Part shown: positions 9,239 through 18,492 of the stretch, in pieces
Numbering within the stretch: the first letter of the stretch is position 1
Layout of the letters: the number at the start of each line of letters is the position of its first letter
Assembly (NCBI RefSeq): GCF_013369335.1
Contig: NZ_SZQJ01000004.1
Span: 372,001-436,000 of the forward strand
DNA from: Vibrio sp. JPW-9-11-11
GTDB taxonomy: Bacteria; Pseudomonadota; Gammaproteobacteria; Enterobacterales; Vibrionaceae
Length of the DNA: 64,000 bases
Direction of reading: 5' to 3'
The notes under the pieces: model-generated
What the model was told of the DNA's origin: nothing
Database searches by the model: none
The model's input: the letters and a program-made list of their open reading frames with translations, nothing else
Made by a program: the position numbers and the translations under genes

Positions 9239-11254
9239 ATGAATATTAACTTGTCATCGGTATCAGAGAGTCCAAAAGTGACTAATGTCGCCCCAGAAGG
9301 TGGCGAGGCGACGACTGAAACATCCGAATCAGGCGGTTTTTTTGCCAAACTTGCCGCTTTAATTACAGGCGACAGTAGTAAAGAGGTGAGTGATGCCCCT
9401 GCTTCTGATGAAAAAGGTCAAACCGACTTAGAAGTCGCGGCTGGCGGTGAAACAGGCTCAGCCAAGGTCTCTGTCGAGGAAAACCAGTCCACTGAGGCGC
9501 TATTGGAGCAAGGTGACGGTGAAGATGCCGAAGATGGGAAGCCAACTCAGGCGGCTAAAGACTCACCACCAGATGAAAGCAGCGCCGCCAAGATAGTGTC
9601 AGATAGTGATCAAGTTTTGCAGCGTTTGGATGAGTCGAATAGGGCACTTAAAACCCAGGACGGCAAAGAGTTGCCACCAAAATCAAACCGTGACACGGTG
9701 CAAACTGAGGTGGATGGGCCAAATGGCAAGGCAATGAGCTCTACTGGTGATGAAGAAATCAGTTTGGCGTCTCATGAACAAAATGCAAAAACTCCTCTGC
9801 ATTCGCAATCGACGGTCGATGCAAAATCGGTAGATAGCGAGGAACCTGCGCTTAAAGGCAAACAAGTTGATGCCGAAAACGGCGTGAAGAGCAGCGATGT
9901 TGAACAGGAAACCGTGGCTATTCCAGCTTCTGCACAGCGTTTCATCCAGCCTTCGACAGAGGCAAAAGATGGTGAAAAAACAGAAAATGGTGAGGAAAGC
10001 CTAGACGCTAAAGCGGCACTGAGCGCAGCATTGGTTGCCAAAGGCCAAGACAATAAGGTTGATGATAAGGTTGTTATTGAGCCCAAACAAGCGTCGCTAA
10101 AACCCGTCGCAGAGCAAAGCGATATTGCGAATGAAGAGCCTGTCAAGGTCTCCCAAGTAACAGAGACTGAACTGGGCAACGAACTCGACAGCGACGTGCT
10201 TGCTGCCACGCTTGCGCCGAGTGCAGTGGTATCTGCCGGTGTGACGGCCGCGGCTATCAGCGAAGCGCCACAAAAACTCAATCCGCTTGCTCCTGAGTTG
10301 GTCACTACCGCCATCGTCGACGACGGCAGTGAAAAAGAGAGCACGTCTGAACTTGCTGCGGCGACAATGGCCTCTGCTATTCCTTGGGCGTCAACTGAGC
10401 AAGTGGTAAGCGATGAGATAAAGCTCAAACCGGAGTTACACGCTAAAGCGCAACAGGCGCCCGTGGCTCAGTCGGTACACCAAGCAATAGTCAATCAACA
10501 ATCTCAAGTAGCGCAGCAGGCGTTACAAGCGAACAGCCATCAAGCGGTGCCTATGCCCAATGACCTTGCAGCCAGCCAGTTGCAGCAGCTTGCCGCCGCC
10601 CCTAACGTCGCAGTGAATCAGGATCAAGCGTTGTTGAAAGCGGCGCTAGGTGCTAAGGCCGCAGCCTCGGTGGGTAAACTTGCAACAGGCGGCAAAGGAG
10701 GCACACAGTCGAGCGGTGAAAGCGGTAGTGGTTTTGCTCACCAATTGGCGCAAGCTGCTGGGCAACCAGGCAGCTCAGCAATGACACAAGCTAGAGCGGA
10801 ACAAGTGGCTCAAGCACCTTTGCAGCTTAATCGCGAGTTCGCCGGTGAACAAGTCGCTGAGCGCGTGCAGATGATGATGTCGAAGAATTTGAAAAACATT
10901 GATATCCGCCTTGACCCGCCAGAGTTAGGCCGTATGCAAATTCGCATGAATATGAACGGAGACGCCGCGACAGTCCACTTCACCGTGGCAAACCAACAAG
11001 CACGCGATGTGATTGAACAGTCCATGCCAAGGTTACGCGAAATGCTCGCTCAGCAAGGGGTCCAACTGGGCGATAGCTCTGTTCAACAACAAGCTTCTGG
11101 TCAGCAACAAAGACGTTACGCAGACGGTGGACAGGGTCAATCTGGTCAAGGAGGCAGCGGTCAGAGCTTCCAAGGTGAAGAAAACCTTGAACCAGACATC
11201 AATCTTGATTTGAATGTCGCGGCAAAGCGTGATGGAATTAGTTATTACGCTTAA
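9239..11254 (+). CDS. fliK: FliK, hook-length control protein
   Basis: FliK is secreted during hook growth and switches FlhB from hook to filament substrates. About 500 residues of low-complexity sequence rich in Ala, Gln, Glu and Ser act as the ruler. The conserved C-terminal hook-length domain follows (about 535-630; IDIRLDPPELGRMQIRM is diagnostic). I choose the ATG at 9239 (671 residues). A GTG at 9224 would add five residues, and neither start has a strong ribosome site. The low-complexity part varies fast between species, as expected of a ruler. Confidence 0.93.
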   Translation: MNINLSSVSESPKVTNVAPEGGEATTETSESGGFFAKLAALITGDSSKEVSDAPASDEKGQTDLEVAAGGETGSAKVSVEENQSTEALLEQGDGEDAEDGKPTQAAKDSPPDESSAAKIVSDSDQVLQRLDESNRALKTQDGKELPPKSNRDTVQTEVDGPNGKAMSSTGDEEISLASHEQNAKTPLHSQSTVDAKSVDSEEPALKGKQVDAENGVKSSDVEQETVAIPASAQRFIQPSTEAKDGEKTENGEESLDAKAALSAALVAKGQDNKVDDKVVIEPKQASLKPVAEQSDIANEEPVKVSQVTETELGNELDSDVLAATLAPSAVVSAGVTAAAISEAPQKLNPLAPELVTTAIVDDGSEKESTSELAAATMASAIPWASTEQVVSDEIKLKPELHAKAQQAPVAQSVHQAIVNQQSQVAQQALQANSHQAVPMPNDLAASQLQQLAAAPNVAVNQDQALLKAALGAKAAASVGKLATGGKGGTQSSGESGSGFAHQLAQAAGQPGSSAMTQARAEQVAQAPLQLNREFAGEQVAERVQMMMSKNLKNIDIRLDPPELGRMQIRMNMNGDAATVHFTVANQQARDVIEQSMPRLREMLAQQGVQLGDSSVQQQASGQQQRRYADGGQGQSGQGGSGQSFQGEENLEPDINLDLNVAAKRDGISYYA

Positions 11255-11289
11255 ACTATAAAAAATGAACAAATAGAGAACGTTAAGCT

Positions 11290-11787
11290 ATGGCAGTTGA
11301 AGAAGTCGAAACAGAAGCGCCCAAAGGGAAAAGTAAGCTCCTGATCATCATTATCGCGGTGGTCGTCTTGCTAGTGGGCGGCGGTGGCGCTGCGTTTTTC
11401 TTATTAGGCTCTGACGAGGATAGCCAAGATCAACAAGCGGCAGCCCAGCAGGCCGCAGCCCCTGTTGATCCAGTGGCCTATGTTAATATCCCTCAACCGT
11501 TTCTGTTTAATGTGACAGGGGATAAGAAGGATCGCCTTGTGCAGATTAAGGTTCAATTAATGGTTCGAGGCAGCGAGAATGAAAACCTTGCTCGTTACCA
11601 CTCTCCACTGATTGAGAGTTCGCTGCTTAGTACTTTTGCCTCCGCGACATTAGAGCAACTGCGCACAGCAAATGGTCGTGTTGAACTGCGCGATAAAGCC
11701 ACCGATGATATCAAAGCGAGTTTGAATCGTGCTGTTGGTCAGCCTGTCATCGAACGTGTTTTGTTTACTGATTTTGTAATGCAATAG
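11290..11787 (+). CDS. fliL: FliL, stator-associated basal body protein
   Basis: This single-pass inner membrane protein has 165 residues: a short cytoplasmic tail, a membrane helix at about residues 16-40 (LLIIIIAVVVLLVGG) and a periplasmic domain ending VLFTDFVMQ, the usual FliL ending. FliL supports stator units around the motor, which matters for the fast sodium-driven Vibrio flagellum. It is followed seven bases later by fliM. Confidence 0.95.
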   Translation: MAVEEVETEAPKGKSKLLIIIIAVVVLLVGGGGAAFFLLGSDEDSQDQQAAAQQAAAPVDPVAYVNIPQPFLFNVTGDKKDRLVQIKVQLMVRGSENENLARYHSPLIESSLLSTFASATLEQLRTANGRVELRDKATDDIKASLNRAVGQPVIERVLFTDFVMQ

Positions 11788-11794
11788 GTGACCT

Positions 11795-12844
11795 GTGACT
11801 GATCTACTAAGCCAAGACGAGATCGATGCGCTCCTCCATGGCGTCGACGACGTCGATGAGGTAGAAGAGGAAGATGTTGCCACGGACACGAGTGCCGTCG
11901 AGTTTGACTTTTCCTCGCAAGACCGGATTGTACGTGGTCGTATGCCCACGCTCGAACTTATCAACGAGCGTTTTGCACGTCATATGCGAATCAGCCTATT
12001 TAACATGCTGCGTAAAACGGCCGAAGTGTCGATTAACGGCGTGCAAATGATGAAGTTTGGTGAATACCAAAATACCTTGTACGTTCCCACCAGTTTAAAC
12101 ATGGTGCGCTTTAGACCATTAAAAGGCACGGCGCTTATTACGATGGAAGCGCGGCTGGTGTTTATTTTGGTAGAAAACTTCTTTGGCGGTGATGGTCGTT
12201 TTCACGCACGTATCGAGGGGCGTGAGTTTACGCCGACTGAACGACGTATCGTGCAGCTGCTGCTAAAAATTGTTTTTGAAGATTACAAAGAAGCTTGGTC
12301 CCCAGTAATGGGGGTTGAGTTTGAATACTTGGATTCAGAGGTGAACCCAAGTATGGCAAATATTGTCAGCCCAACCGAGGTGATTGTCGTCAGTTCTTTC
12401 CATATCGAAGTGGATGGCGGTGGTGGCGATTTCCATGTGGTCATGCCGTACTCTATGGTAGAACCCATCCGTGAACTGCTTGATGCGGGTGTTCAATCAG
12501 ACAAAATGGAAACGGACGTGCGCTGGAGTACAGCGTTACGCGAAGAGATCATGGATGTCCCGGTTAACTTTCGGGTTGATTTGCTCGAACAAGATATTTC
12601 CTTACGTGATCTGATGGAACTGCGCCCTGGCGATATTATTCCTATCGACATGCCCGAGCATGCGGTAATGTTTGTTGAAGAGCTGCCGACATTCCGTGTG
12701 AAAATGGGGCGTTCGGGGGAGAAGCTCGCTGTGCAAGTATCTGAGAAGATCAAACGTCCAGATGTAGTCAAAACCGATATTGCTTTCCTTGGTAAAGATG
12801 TGATTTCTGAGCTAGAAGATGATGAAGGTGATATGGATGAATAA
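11795..12844 (+). CDS. fliM: FliM, flagellar motor switch protein
   Basis: FliM forms the wall of the C ring and binds phosphorylated CheY. The N-terminal CheY-binding peptide is clear: LLSQDEIDALLHG at residues 4-16. A CheC-like middle domain with the GGDGR region follows, then a C-terminal SpoA-type domain that pairs with FliN. It has 349 residues with a GTG start at 11795, preceded by AGGTGACC. The same short peptide type recurs at the CheZ C-terminus, in CheA and in HubP of this window (see findings). Confidence 0.97.
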   Translation: MTDLLSQDEIDALLHGVDDVDEVEEEDVATDTSAVEFDFSSQDRIVRGRMPTLELINERFARHMRISLFNMLRKTAEVSINGVQMMKFGEYQNTLYVPTSLNMVRFRPLKGTALITMEARLVFILVENFFGGDGRFHARIEGREFTPTERRIVQLLLKIVFEDYKEAWSPVMGVEFEYLDSEVNPSMANIVSPTEVIVVSSFHIEVDGGGGDFHVVMPYSMVEPIRELLDAGVQSDKMETDVRWSTALREEIMDVPVNFRVDLLEQDISLRDLMELRPGDIIPIDMPEHAVMFVEELPTFRVKMGRSGEKLAVQVSEKIKRPDVVKTDIAFLGKDVISELEDDEGDMDE

Positions 12845-12864
12845 AATAGAGATAGGTAACTGTT

Positions 12865-13275
12865 ATGGAACCAAGTGACGACCAAAAATTGGCGGATGAG
12901 TGGGCTGCAGCTCTTGGTGAAGATCCCGCAGCGCCAGAGATTGATGTAGATGAAGTGATGTCAGCTCAGCTTGATGAGCTTGAGGATACCGCGTCACCCA
13001 TCTCTGAAGATGAACGCCGTAAACTCGACACGATTTTGGATATTCCCGTCACCATCTCGATGGAAGTGGGACGATCGCAAATCAGTATCCGCAACTTGCT
13101 GCAACTAAACCAAGGTTCAGTGGTTGAGCTAGAGCGTTTAGCCGGTGAATCCCTGGATGTGCTAGTGAACGGAACCTTGATTGCACACGGTGAAGTGGTC
13201 GTGGTCAATGACAAGTTCGGTATTCGTTTAACCGACGTAATTAGCCAGACTGAGCGGATTAAAAAGCTCAGATAG
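12865..13275 (+). CDS. fliN: FliN, flagellar motor switch protein
   Basis: FliN forms the base of the C ring and receives FliH-FliI cargo. It has 136 residues: an acidic N-terminal region of about 50 residues, then the SpoA domain (about 55-133) with LDIPVTISMEVGRSQISI and the ending FGIRLTDVISQTERIKKLR. It lies between fliM and fliO as in other gammaproteobacteria. Confidence 0.96.
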   Translation: MEPSDDQKLADEWAAALGEDPAAPEIDVDEVMSAQLDELEDTASPISEDERRKLDTILDIPVTISMEVGRSQISIRNLLQLNQGSVVELERLAGESLDVLVNGTLIAHGEVVVVNDKFGIRLTDVISQTERIKKLR

Positions 13276-13288
13276 AGTAAGGTTATCT

Positions 13289-13693
13289 ATGAGGTTAGAA
13301 GTTAGGAAGTACTTGCCTTTAGCGCTTTTTCTACTTTCACCAACGGCGATGGCTACCACGACGGGTAGCCAACTTGACTGGGCGACCACTTTTGGGTCGC
13401 TCTTGTTCGTTATTGCCTTTATTTTGTTGTTAGCTTGGTTACTTAAACGGATGCGTGTACCAGCACTGATCAATCAAAAAGGCCTAAGTGTGGTGCGCCA
13501 AATCGCGGTTGGTCACCGAGAAAAAATCATTATTGTTCAGGCCGCGGAAGAGCAATTTTTGGTCGGTGTGACGGCGCAGTCGATTCAACTGATCGCTAAG
13601 TTGGATAAGCCACTGTCTCAGGAGGAGTTAGCTGCAAGTCCGTTTTCAAATCAATTGACTCAGCTATTAAAGAAGAATGATCAGAAAGACTAA
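13289..13693 (+). CDS. fliO: FliO, export-gate assembly protein
   Basis: FliO is a small membrane protein that helps FliP and FliR assemble the export gate. The 134 residues start with a cleavable-looking hydrophobic stretch ([14 protein letters not shown]), then a membrane helix at about 36-52 and a cytoplasmic domain containing [17 protein letters not shown]. It overlaps the next gene by 17 bases, which suggests translational coupling to FliP. Confidence 0.92.
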   Translation: MRLEVRKYLPLALFLLSPTAMATTTGSQLDWATTFGSLLFVIAFILLLAWLLKRMRVPALINQKGLSVVRQIAVGHREKIIIVQAAEEQFLVGVTAQSIQLIAKLDKPLSQEELAASPFSNQLTQLLKKNDQKD

Positions 13694-14552
13694 TATAACC
13701 ACGTTATTGCTGACATGTGTGCTGACTCTGGTGGCTTGGAGTGTGTCTGCTCAGGAAGAGTTACCTACACCTGTCCCCGGTAATGTCGCAGCGACGGACT
13801 CGGTGACCGTGTCGGCGATGGAGCGCGAGCAAGGTGCCTCGCGCACAATATCGACGGGCACATTTGCTGGCAGTGGCGCTGGGATCCCGGCGTTCACCAT
13901 GACCACCAATCCAGATGGAACCGAAGACTATTCCATTAACCTGCAAATCTTAGCTTTAATGACCATGCTCGGGTTTTTACCCGCCATGGTTATTCTAATG
14001 ACATCTTTTACCCGAATTGTGGTGGTGATGTCGATATTGCGTCAAGCGATGGGTTTGCAACAGACGCCGTCCAACCAAGTTATCATTGGCATCGCTATAT
14101 TTCTGACTTTTTTCATTATGTCTCCGGTACTCAGTAAGATAAATGACGATGCGATTCAACCTTACATTAACGAGCAGATCAGTGCTCGCCAAGCATTCGA
14201 TCTTGCTCAAGTGCCGATGAAAGACTTCATGCTCAAACAGACTCGAGTCAAAGATTTGGAGACGTTTGTTAACATCTCGGGTTCGACGGCAACGGCGCCA
14301 GAAGAGGTGTCAATGGCGGTGCTGATCCCCGCCTTTATCACCTCAGAACTCAAGACGGCGTTCCAAATTGGCTTTATGCTGTTCTTACCGTTTTTGATTA
14401 TCGACTTAGTGGTCGCCTCGGTGCTGATGGCGATGGGTATGATGATGCTCTCGCCAATGATTGTTTCGTTGCCGTTTAAATTGATGCTGTTTGTGTTGGT
14501 TGATGGGTGGAATCTCATCTTGTCGACCCTCGCTGGCAGCTTCGCCTTGTGA
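13677..14552 (+). CDS. fliP: FliP, core subunit of the flagellar export gate
   Basis: FliP forms a ring of five subunits in the FliP-FliQ-FliR gate. The 291-residue protein has a signal peptide (ending near SVSAQ), a variable loop and the conserved core with [23 protein letters not shown] and [10 protein letters not shown]. Its start lies inside fliO. It is followed by fliQ after 13 bases. Confidence 0.97.
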   Translation: MIRKTNITTLLLTCVLTLVAWSVSAQEELPTPVPGNVAATDSVTVSAMEREQGASRTISTGTFAGSGAGIPAFTMTTNPDGTEDYSINLQILALMTMLGFLPAMVILMTSFTRIVVVMSILRQAMGLQQTPSNQVIIGIAIFLTFFIMSPVLSKINDDAIQPYINEQISARQAFDLAQVPMKDFMLKQTRVKDLETFVNISGSTATAPEEVSMAVLIPAFITSELKTAFQIGFMLFLPFLIIDLVVASVLMAMGMMMLSPMIVSLPFKLMLFVLVDGWNLILSTLAGSFAL

Positions 14553-14565
14553 CGGGAGGAAATAC

Positions 14566-14835
14566 ATGACTCCTGAGATGTTTGTTGAACTATTTCGTGA
14601 AGCGCTGTGGATGGTGCTTATCATGGTGTCAGCGATCATTATTCCAAGCCTTTTGATTGGTTTGGTGGTGGCGATTTTCCAAGCGGCCACCTCAATCAAC
14701 GAACAGACGCTGAGTTTTTTACCGCGTCTTATCGTCACCCTATTAGCACTGATGCTATTTGGTCACTGGATGACACAAATGTTGATGGAGTTCTTTTTTA
14801 GTATGGTTGAACGTCTACCGCAGGTCCTCTACTAG
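14566..14835 (+). CDS. fliQ: FliQ, export-gate subunit
   Basis: This is an 89-residue protein with two membrane helices, the usual FliQ length, starting MTPEMFVELFREALWM and containing ATSINEQTLSFLPRL. The ATG at 14566 follows a strong ribosome site, GGGAGGA at 14554-14560. The frame stays open further upstream inside fliP, but that extension has no similarity to FliQ and is rejected. Confidence 0.96.
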   Translation: MTPEMFVELFREALWMVLIMVSAIIIPSLLIGLVVAIFQAATSINEQTLSFLPRLIVTLLALMLFGHWMTQMLMEFFFSMVERLPQVLY

Positions 14836-14843
14836 GTGTAGCT

Positions 14844-15626
14844 ATGGAGTATCCTGCAAGCGTCGTACTGGACTGGATTGCCAACTATTTTTGGCCCTAT
14901 ACTCGCATTGCGGCGATGCTGATGGTCATGTCCGTGACCGGAGCACGTTTTGTCTCAACTCGGGTACGGCTCTATCTGGGGTTAGCGATTACATTTGCCG
15001 TGATGCCTGCCATACCAGCGGTCCCCGACAACATTGAACTGCTCTCTTTCGCAGGCTTCATGACGTTACTCGAGCAGATCATTATTGGTGTCGCGATGGG
15101 AACGGTCACCCAATTTATGATCCAAACCTTTGTCATCTTAGGTCAAATCTTAGGTATGCAATCGAGTTTGGGTTTCGCCTCTATGGTCGACCCAGCCAAT
15201 GGCCAGAACACGCCGCTGCTCGGTCAGCTATTCATGTTCCTCTCGACGATGTTTTTTCTCGCAACAGACGGCCATCTAAAAATGATCATGCTGGTGGTGA
15301 TGAGCTTTAAGTCGCTGCCGATTGGGTCTGGCTCTTTGACGACCGTTGATTTTCGCGAACTGGCGTTGTGGTTAGGCATTATGTTTAAAGTGGCGCTGAG
15401 TATGTCGCTATCGGGCATTATCGCTCTGCTGACCATTAACTTATCATTTGGCGTAATGACACGTGCCGCGCCACAGCTCAATATCTTTTCGCTCGGTTTT
15501 GCGTTTGCTCTGATGGTGGGCTTACTGCTTTGTTGGTACATCATTGCCGGCTTGTACAATCATTATGAACTATTCTGGTTACAAGGTGAGCAACAGGTCT
15601 GCCGCTTTATTCGGCTTAACTGTTAG
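14844..15626 (+). CDS. fliR: FliR, export-gate subunit
   Basis: FliR is the single subunit that completes the FliP-FliQ-FliR pore. It has 260 residues and several membrane helices. Typical family segments are GQILGMQSSLGFASMVDP and FKVALSMSLSGIIALL. It sits eight bases after fliQ and eight before flhB. Confidence 0.96.
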   Translation: MEYPASVVLDWIANYFWPYTRIAAMLMVMSVTGARFVSTRVRLYLGLAITFAVMPAIPAVPDNIELLSFAGFMTLLEQIIIGVAMGTVTQFMIQTFVILGQILGMQSSLGFASMVDPANGQNTPLLGQLFMFLSTMFFLATDGHLKMIMLVVMSFKSLPIGSGSLTTVDFRELALWLGIMFKVALSMSLSGIIALLTINLSFGVMTRAAPQLNIFSLGFAFALMVGLLLCWYIIAGLYNHYELFWLQGEQQVCRFIRLNC

Positions 15627-15634
15627 GGGGCAAG

Positions 15635-16765
15635 ATGGCAGAATCCGACGGTCAAGAACGCACCGAAGACGCGACGCCCAGGCGCTTGCAACAGGCCCGA
15701 GAGAAAGGGCAGGTTGCAAGGTCAAAAGAGTTGGCGTCAGTATCGGTACTTGTCGTAGGTGCCATCGCCCTGATGTGGTTTGGTGAGGGGCTGGCGCGCG
15801 CACTCTTCTCTGCAATGGGACGTTTTTTCTCGCTATCGCGTGAAGAGGTATTCGATCAAGTCAAACTCTTCGATATTGCCCTCGGCTCTCTCGGTAGCTT
15901 GGTGTTGCCGCTGCTCCTGATATTGATCACTTTATTTATTGCGGCATTGATTGGTGCTGCAGGGGTCGGGGGGGTGAGTTTTTCCGCAGAAGCGGCGATG
16001 CCGAAGTGGTCGAAGATGAACCCACTCAGTGGTTTGAAACGTATGGTCGGGCTTCAAAGTTGGGTCGAACTGCTCAAATCCATTTTGAAAGTCGCACTGG
16101 TCTCTGGGATGGCGTTTTACCTGATAAATGCGGCTAAAGAAGACTTGTTCCAGCTGAGTATGGACGTGTATCCCCAGAACATTTTTCACGCCCTAGATAT
16201 CTTGCTCGATTTTATCCTGTTGATTAGCTGTACTTTGCTGATTGTAGCTGCGATTGATATCCCCTTTCAGATTTGGCAACACGCAAACCAGCTCAAGATG
16301 ACTAAACAAGAGGTCAAAGACGAATACAAAGACACCGAAGGTAAACCGGAAGTAAAAGGCCGTATTCGTATGCTGCAACGTGAGGCAGCGCAGCGGCGAA
16401 TGATGGCAGAAGTACCACAGGCCGATGTAATCGTCACCAACCCAGAACACTTCTCTGTTGCACTGCGCTATAAACAAGACACAGACCGAGCGCCCATCGT
16501 GGTGGCGAAGGGAACTGATCATATGGCGCTTAAAATTCGCGAAATCGCTCGCGAGCATGATATTTATGTAGTTCCAGCGCCACCTTTGGCGCGGGCACTT
16601 TACCACTCCACTGAGCTAGAACAGGAAATTCCAGATGGCTTGTTTACTGCGGTTGCACAAATTCTGGCGTATGTGTTCCAGCTTAAGCAATACCGCAAGC
16701 GCGGTGGTCAGAGACCAAAACTGAAAACTACCGATTTACCCATCCCACCGGATCTAAGGCAGTAA
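15635..16765 (+). CDS. flhB: FlhB, export substrate-specificity switch
   Basis: FlhB has four membrane helices and a cytoplasmic domain that cleaves itself, changing export from rod/hook to filament proteins. It has 376 residues. The N-terminus ERTEDATPRRLQQAREKGQVARS is the family signature. The cleavage site here reads NPEH at residues 269-272, where enteric FlhB has NPTH. The Asn and Pro that flank the cleaved bond and the His are kept. This is the last gene of the fliK operon; flhA, which usually follows, is about 40 kb away at 56462. Confidence 0.96.
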   Translation: MAESDGQERTEDATPRRLQQAREKGQVARSKELASVSVLVVGAIALMWFGEGLARALFSAMGRFFSLSREEVFDQVKLFDIALGSLGSLVLPLLLILITLFIAALIGAAGVGGVSFSAEAAMPKWSKMNPLSGLKRMVGLQSWVELLKSILKVALVSGMAFYLINAAKEDLFQLSMDVYPQNIFHALDILLDFILLISCTLLIVAAIDIPFQIWQHANQLKMTKQEVKDEYKDTEGKPEVKGRIRMLQREAAQRRMMAEVPQADVIVTNPEHFSVALRYKQDTDRAPIVVAKGTDHMALKIREIAREHDIYVVPAPPLARALYHSTELEQEIPDGLFTAVAQILAYVFQLKQYRKRGGQRPKLKTTDLPIPPDLRQ

Positions 16766-16774
16766 CGCCTGTTA

Positions 16775-17305
16775 TTACTTGTCAGGAATAGACAGCAACA
16801 CCAATAACGCTCCGTCGCCGCCAAACTCAAGTGGCGCTTGGTGAAAAGCCATCACGTCGGGGTGCTGTGCCAGCCATAGTGGTGCTTTCTGTTTGAGAAT
16901 GTGTTTACCGATACCGTGTTGAACGCAGGCACAAGAGATTTCGTTCTTGATACAGTACGCGATCATCGCGCCTAGCTCTCGTTTTGCTTCTTGTTGAGTC
17001 ATGCCATGCATATCAAGAAATACATCTGGCACATATACACCACGGCGCAAGCGCTTGACCTCATAGTGTGAGACGTCATCTCGAGCGTAGCGAGTCGGCC
17101 CCTCTTCGTTAAGCAAAGGGACGAACTCATCAGAAAAATAGAACTCAGTATCGCTGGCTTCACGGGCGACGCGACGAATTTCTTTTTGCTTACTGTTTCT
17201 TTTTGGTTGGCGGACTATGGTATCCTGTGACAACTTTTTTACGCCTTGTACTGCATCCCTAAAAAGGGCGAAGTCATCATCCATTTCGGTGTCTTTTTTG
17301 CTCAT
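16775..17305 (-). CDS. smrB: SmrB, endonuclease that rescues collided ribosomes
   Basis: This 176-residue Smr-domain protein is related to Escherichia coli SmrB (YfcN), which cuts mRNA between collided ribosomes so that trapped ribosomes can be released. The Smr domain occupies about residues 95-174, with the catalytic DMHG (Asp98, His100) and HGIG (130-133). The N-terminal extension has the family's ALFRDAVQG and QDTIV segments. I use the ATG at 17305 (MSKKDTEMDD) because it matches the family start; upstream in-frame ATGs would add up to ten residues. It is convergent with flhB, ending nine bases from it, and divergent from prmB, as in enterics. Confidence 0.9.
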   Translation of the reverse strand: MSKKDTEMDDDFALFRDAVQGVKKLSQDTIVRQPKRNSKQKEIRRVAREASDTEFYFSDEFVPLLNEEGPTRYARDDVSHYEVKRLRRGVYVPDVFLDMHGMTQQEAKRELGAMIAYCIKNEISCACVQHGIGKHILKQKAPLWLAQHPDVMAFHQAPLEFGGDGALLVLLSIPDK

Positions 17306-17368
17306 GGGATTAATCATTACTATCGAACAATGCAATGTGCAGTATTGTAGCGCTTTTCGGAGGCAATT

Positions 17369-18301
17369 TTGGATAAGATTTTTGTAGAAGAAGCGGTTTC
17401 AGAACTTCATTCGCTTCAAGATATGATTCGTTGGACTGTGAGTCGTTTCAACGCGGCTAACCTATTTTATGGTCATGGCACAGACAACGCGTGGGACGAA
17501 GCAGTGCAATTGATCCTACCAACCCTTTATCTACCAATTGATGTGCCTCCTCATGTATTGAACTCTCGCCTAACCACCAGCGAACGTATGCGTATCGTTG
17601 AGCGTGTGGTTAAGCGCATTAACGATCGTACACCAGTGGCTTATTTGACCAACCGCGCATGGTTCTGCGGCCTAGAGTTTTTTGTCGATGAGCGTGTTTT
17701 GGTACCTCGTTCGCCAATTGGTGAGCTTATTCAAGCAGAATTTCAACCATGGTTAGTTGAGCAACCAACACGCATCATGGACCTGTGTACCGGAAGTGGT
17801 TGTATCGCTATTGCTTGCGCACACGCCTTCCCTGAAGCCGAGGTCGATGCGATTGATATCTCGACTGACGCATTGCAAGTGGCAGAGCAAAACGTTCAAG
17901 ATCATGGAATGGAGCAGCAAGTTTTCCCTATCCGTTCAGACCTATTCCGCGATTTACCAAAAGAAAAGTACAACCTGATTGTGTCTAACCCGCCATATGT
18001 CGATGAAGAAGACATGAATAGTCTGCCGGATGAATTTACCCATGAACCAGAGTTGGGTCTGGCTGCTGGCACGGATGGTCTGAAGTTAGTGCGTCGTATT
18101 TTAGCCAACGCCCCCGATTACTTAACGGAAAACGGCATTTTGATCTGTGAAGTTGGCAACTCTATGGTGCATATGATGGAACAGTATCCACAAATTCCAT
18201 TCACGTGGTTGGAGTTTGAAAACGGCGGTCACGGGGTATTTATGTTGACCCGTGAACAATTGGTTGAACATAAAGAAGAGTTCGCACTCTACATCGACTG
18301 A
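17369..18301 (+). CDS. prmB: PrmB, methyltransferase for ribosomal protein L3
   Basis: PrmB methylates the glutamine of ribosomal protein L3 using S-adenosylmethionine. The 310-residue protein has the helical N-terminal domain (DKIFVDEAV-like start), the SAM site [12 protein letters not shown] and the glutamine-binding NPPY at about 207-210. The start is TTG at 17369 behind CGGAGGC; the Escherichia coli gene also begins LDKIFV-like, which supports this start. It shares a short divergent promoter region with smrB. Confidence 0.95.
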   Translation: MDKIFVEEAVSELHSLQDMIRWTVSRFNAANLFYGHGTDNAWDEAVQLILPTLYLPIDVPPHVLNSRLTTSERMRIVERVVKRINDRTPVAYLTNRAWFCGLEFFVDERVLVPRSPIGELIQAEFQPWLVEQPTRIMDLCTGSGCIAIACAHAFPEAEVDAIDISTDALQVAEQNVQDHGMEQQVFPIRSDLFRDLPKEKYNLIVSNPPYVDEEDMNSLPDEFTHEPELGLAAGTDGLKLVRRILANAPDYLTENGILICEVGNSMVHMMEQYPQIPFTWLEFENGGHGVFMLTREQLVEHKEEFALYID

Positions 18302-18326
18302 TTTTTCCTGAGCACCGAGTCTTAAG

Positions 18327-18361
18327 CGCCAAGCGAGAAAGTTTCTCACTTGGCGTTTTTT
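18327..18361 (+). terminator. Terminator after prmB
   Basis: CGCCAAG at 18327-18333 pairs with CTTGGCG at 18349-18355, and GAGA/TCTC extend the stem inside. TTTTTT follows. It lies 26 bases after the prmB stop. Confidence 0.8.
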
Positions 18362-18492
18362 ATGCGAGCAAAATAGCGTTTGGGGGTTTACATCAAACCG
18401 CAATAAGGCGACTATGAATTTACCAACAATTGAAGTGTAAAGCTGTGTATACAACTTAAGTTGGCCACAGCGAAGAAAGTTTTGAGGAAGTA

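Noticed and set aside
9772-10428. A 218-codon open frame antisense to fliK
   Set aside because: It is the mirror of a Ser/Ala-rich low-complexity coding stretch; no ribosome site and no similarity. fliK explains the DNA.
17757-17978. Extra small frames inside prmB, aroC, purF and truA on either strand
   Set aside because: All are covered by well-conserved genes in another frame and lack start signals.
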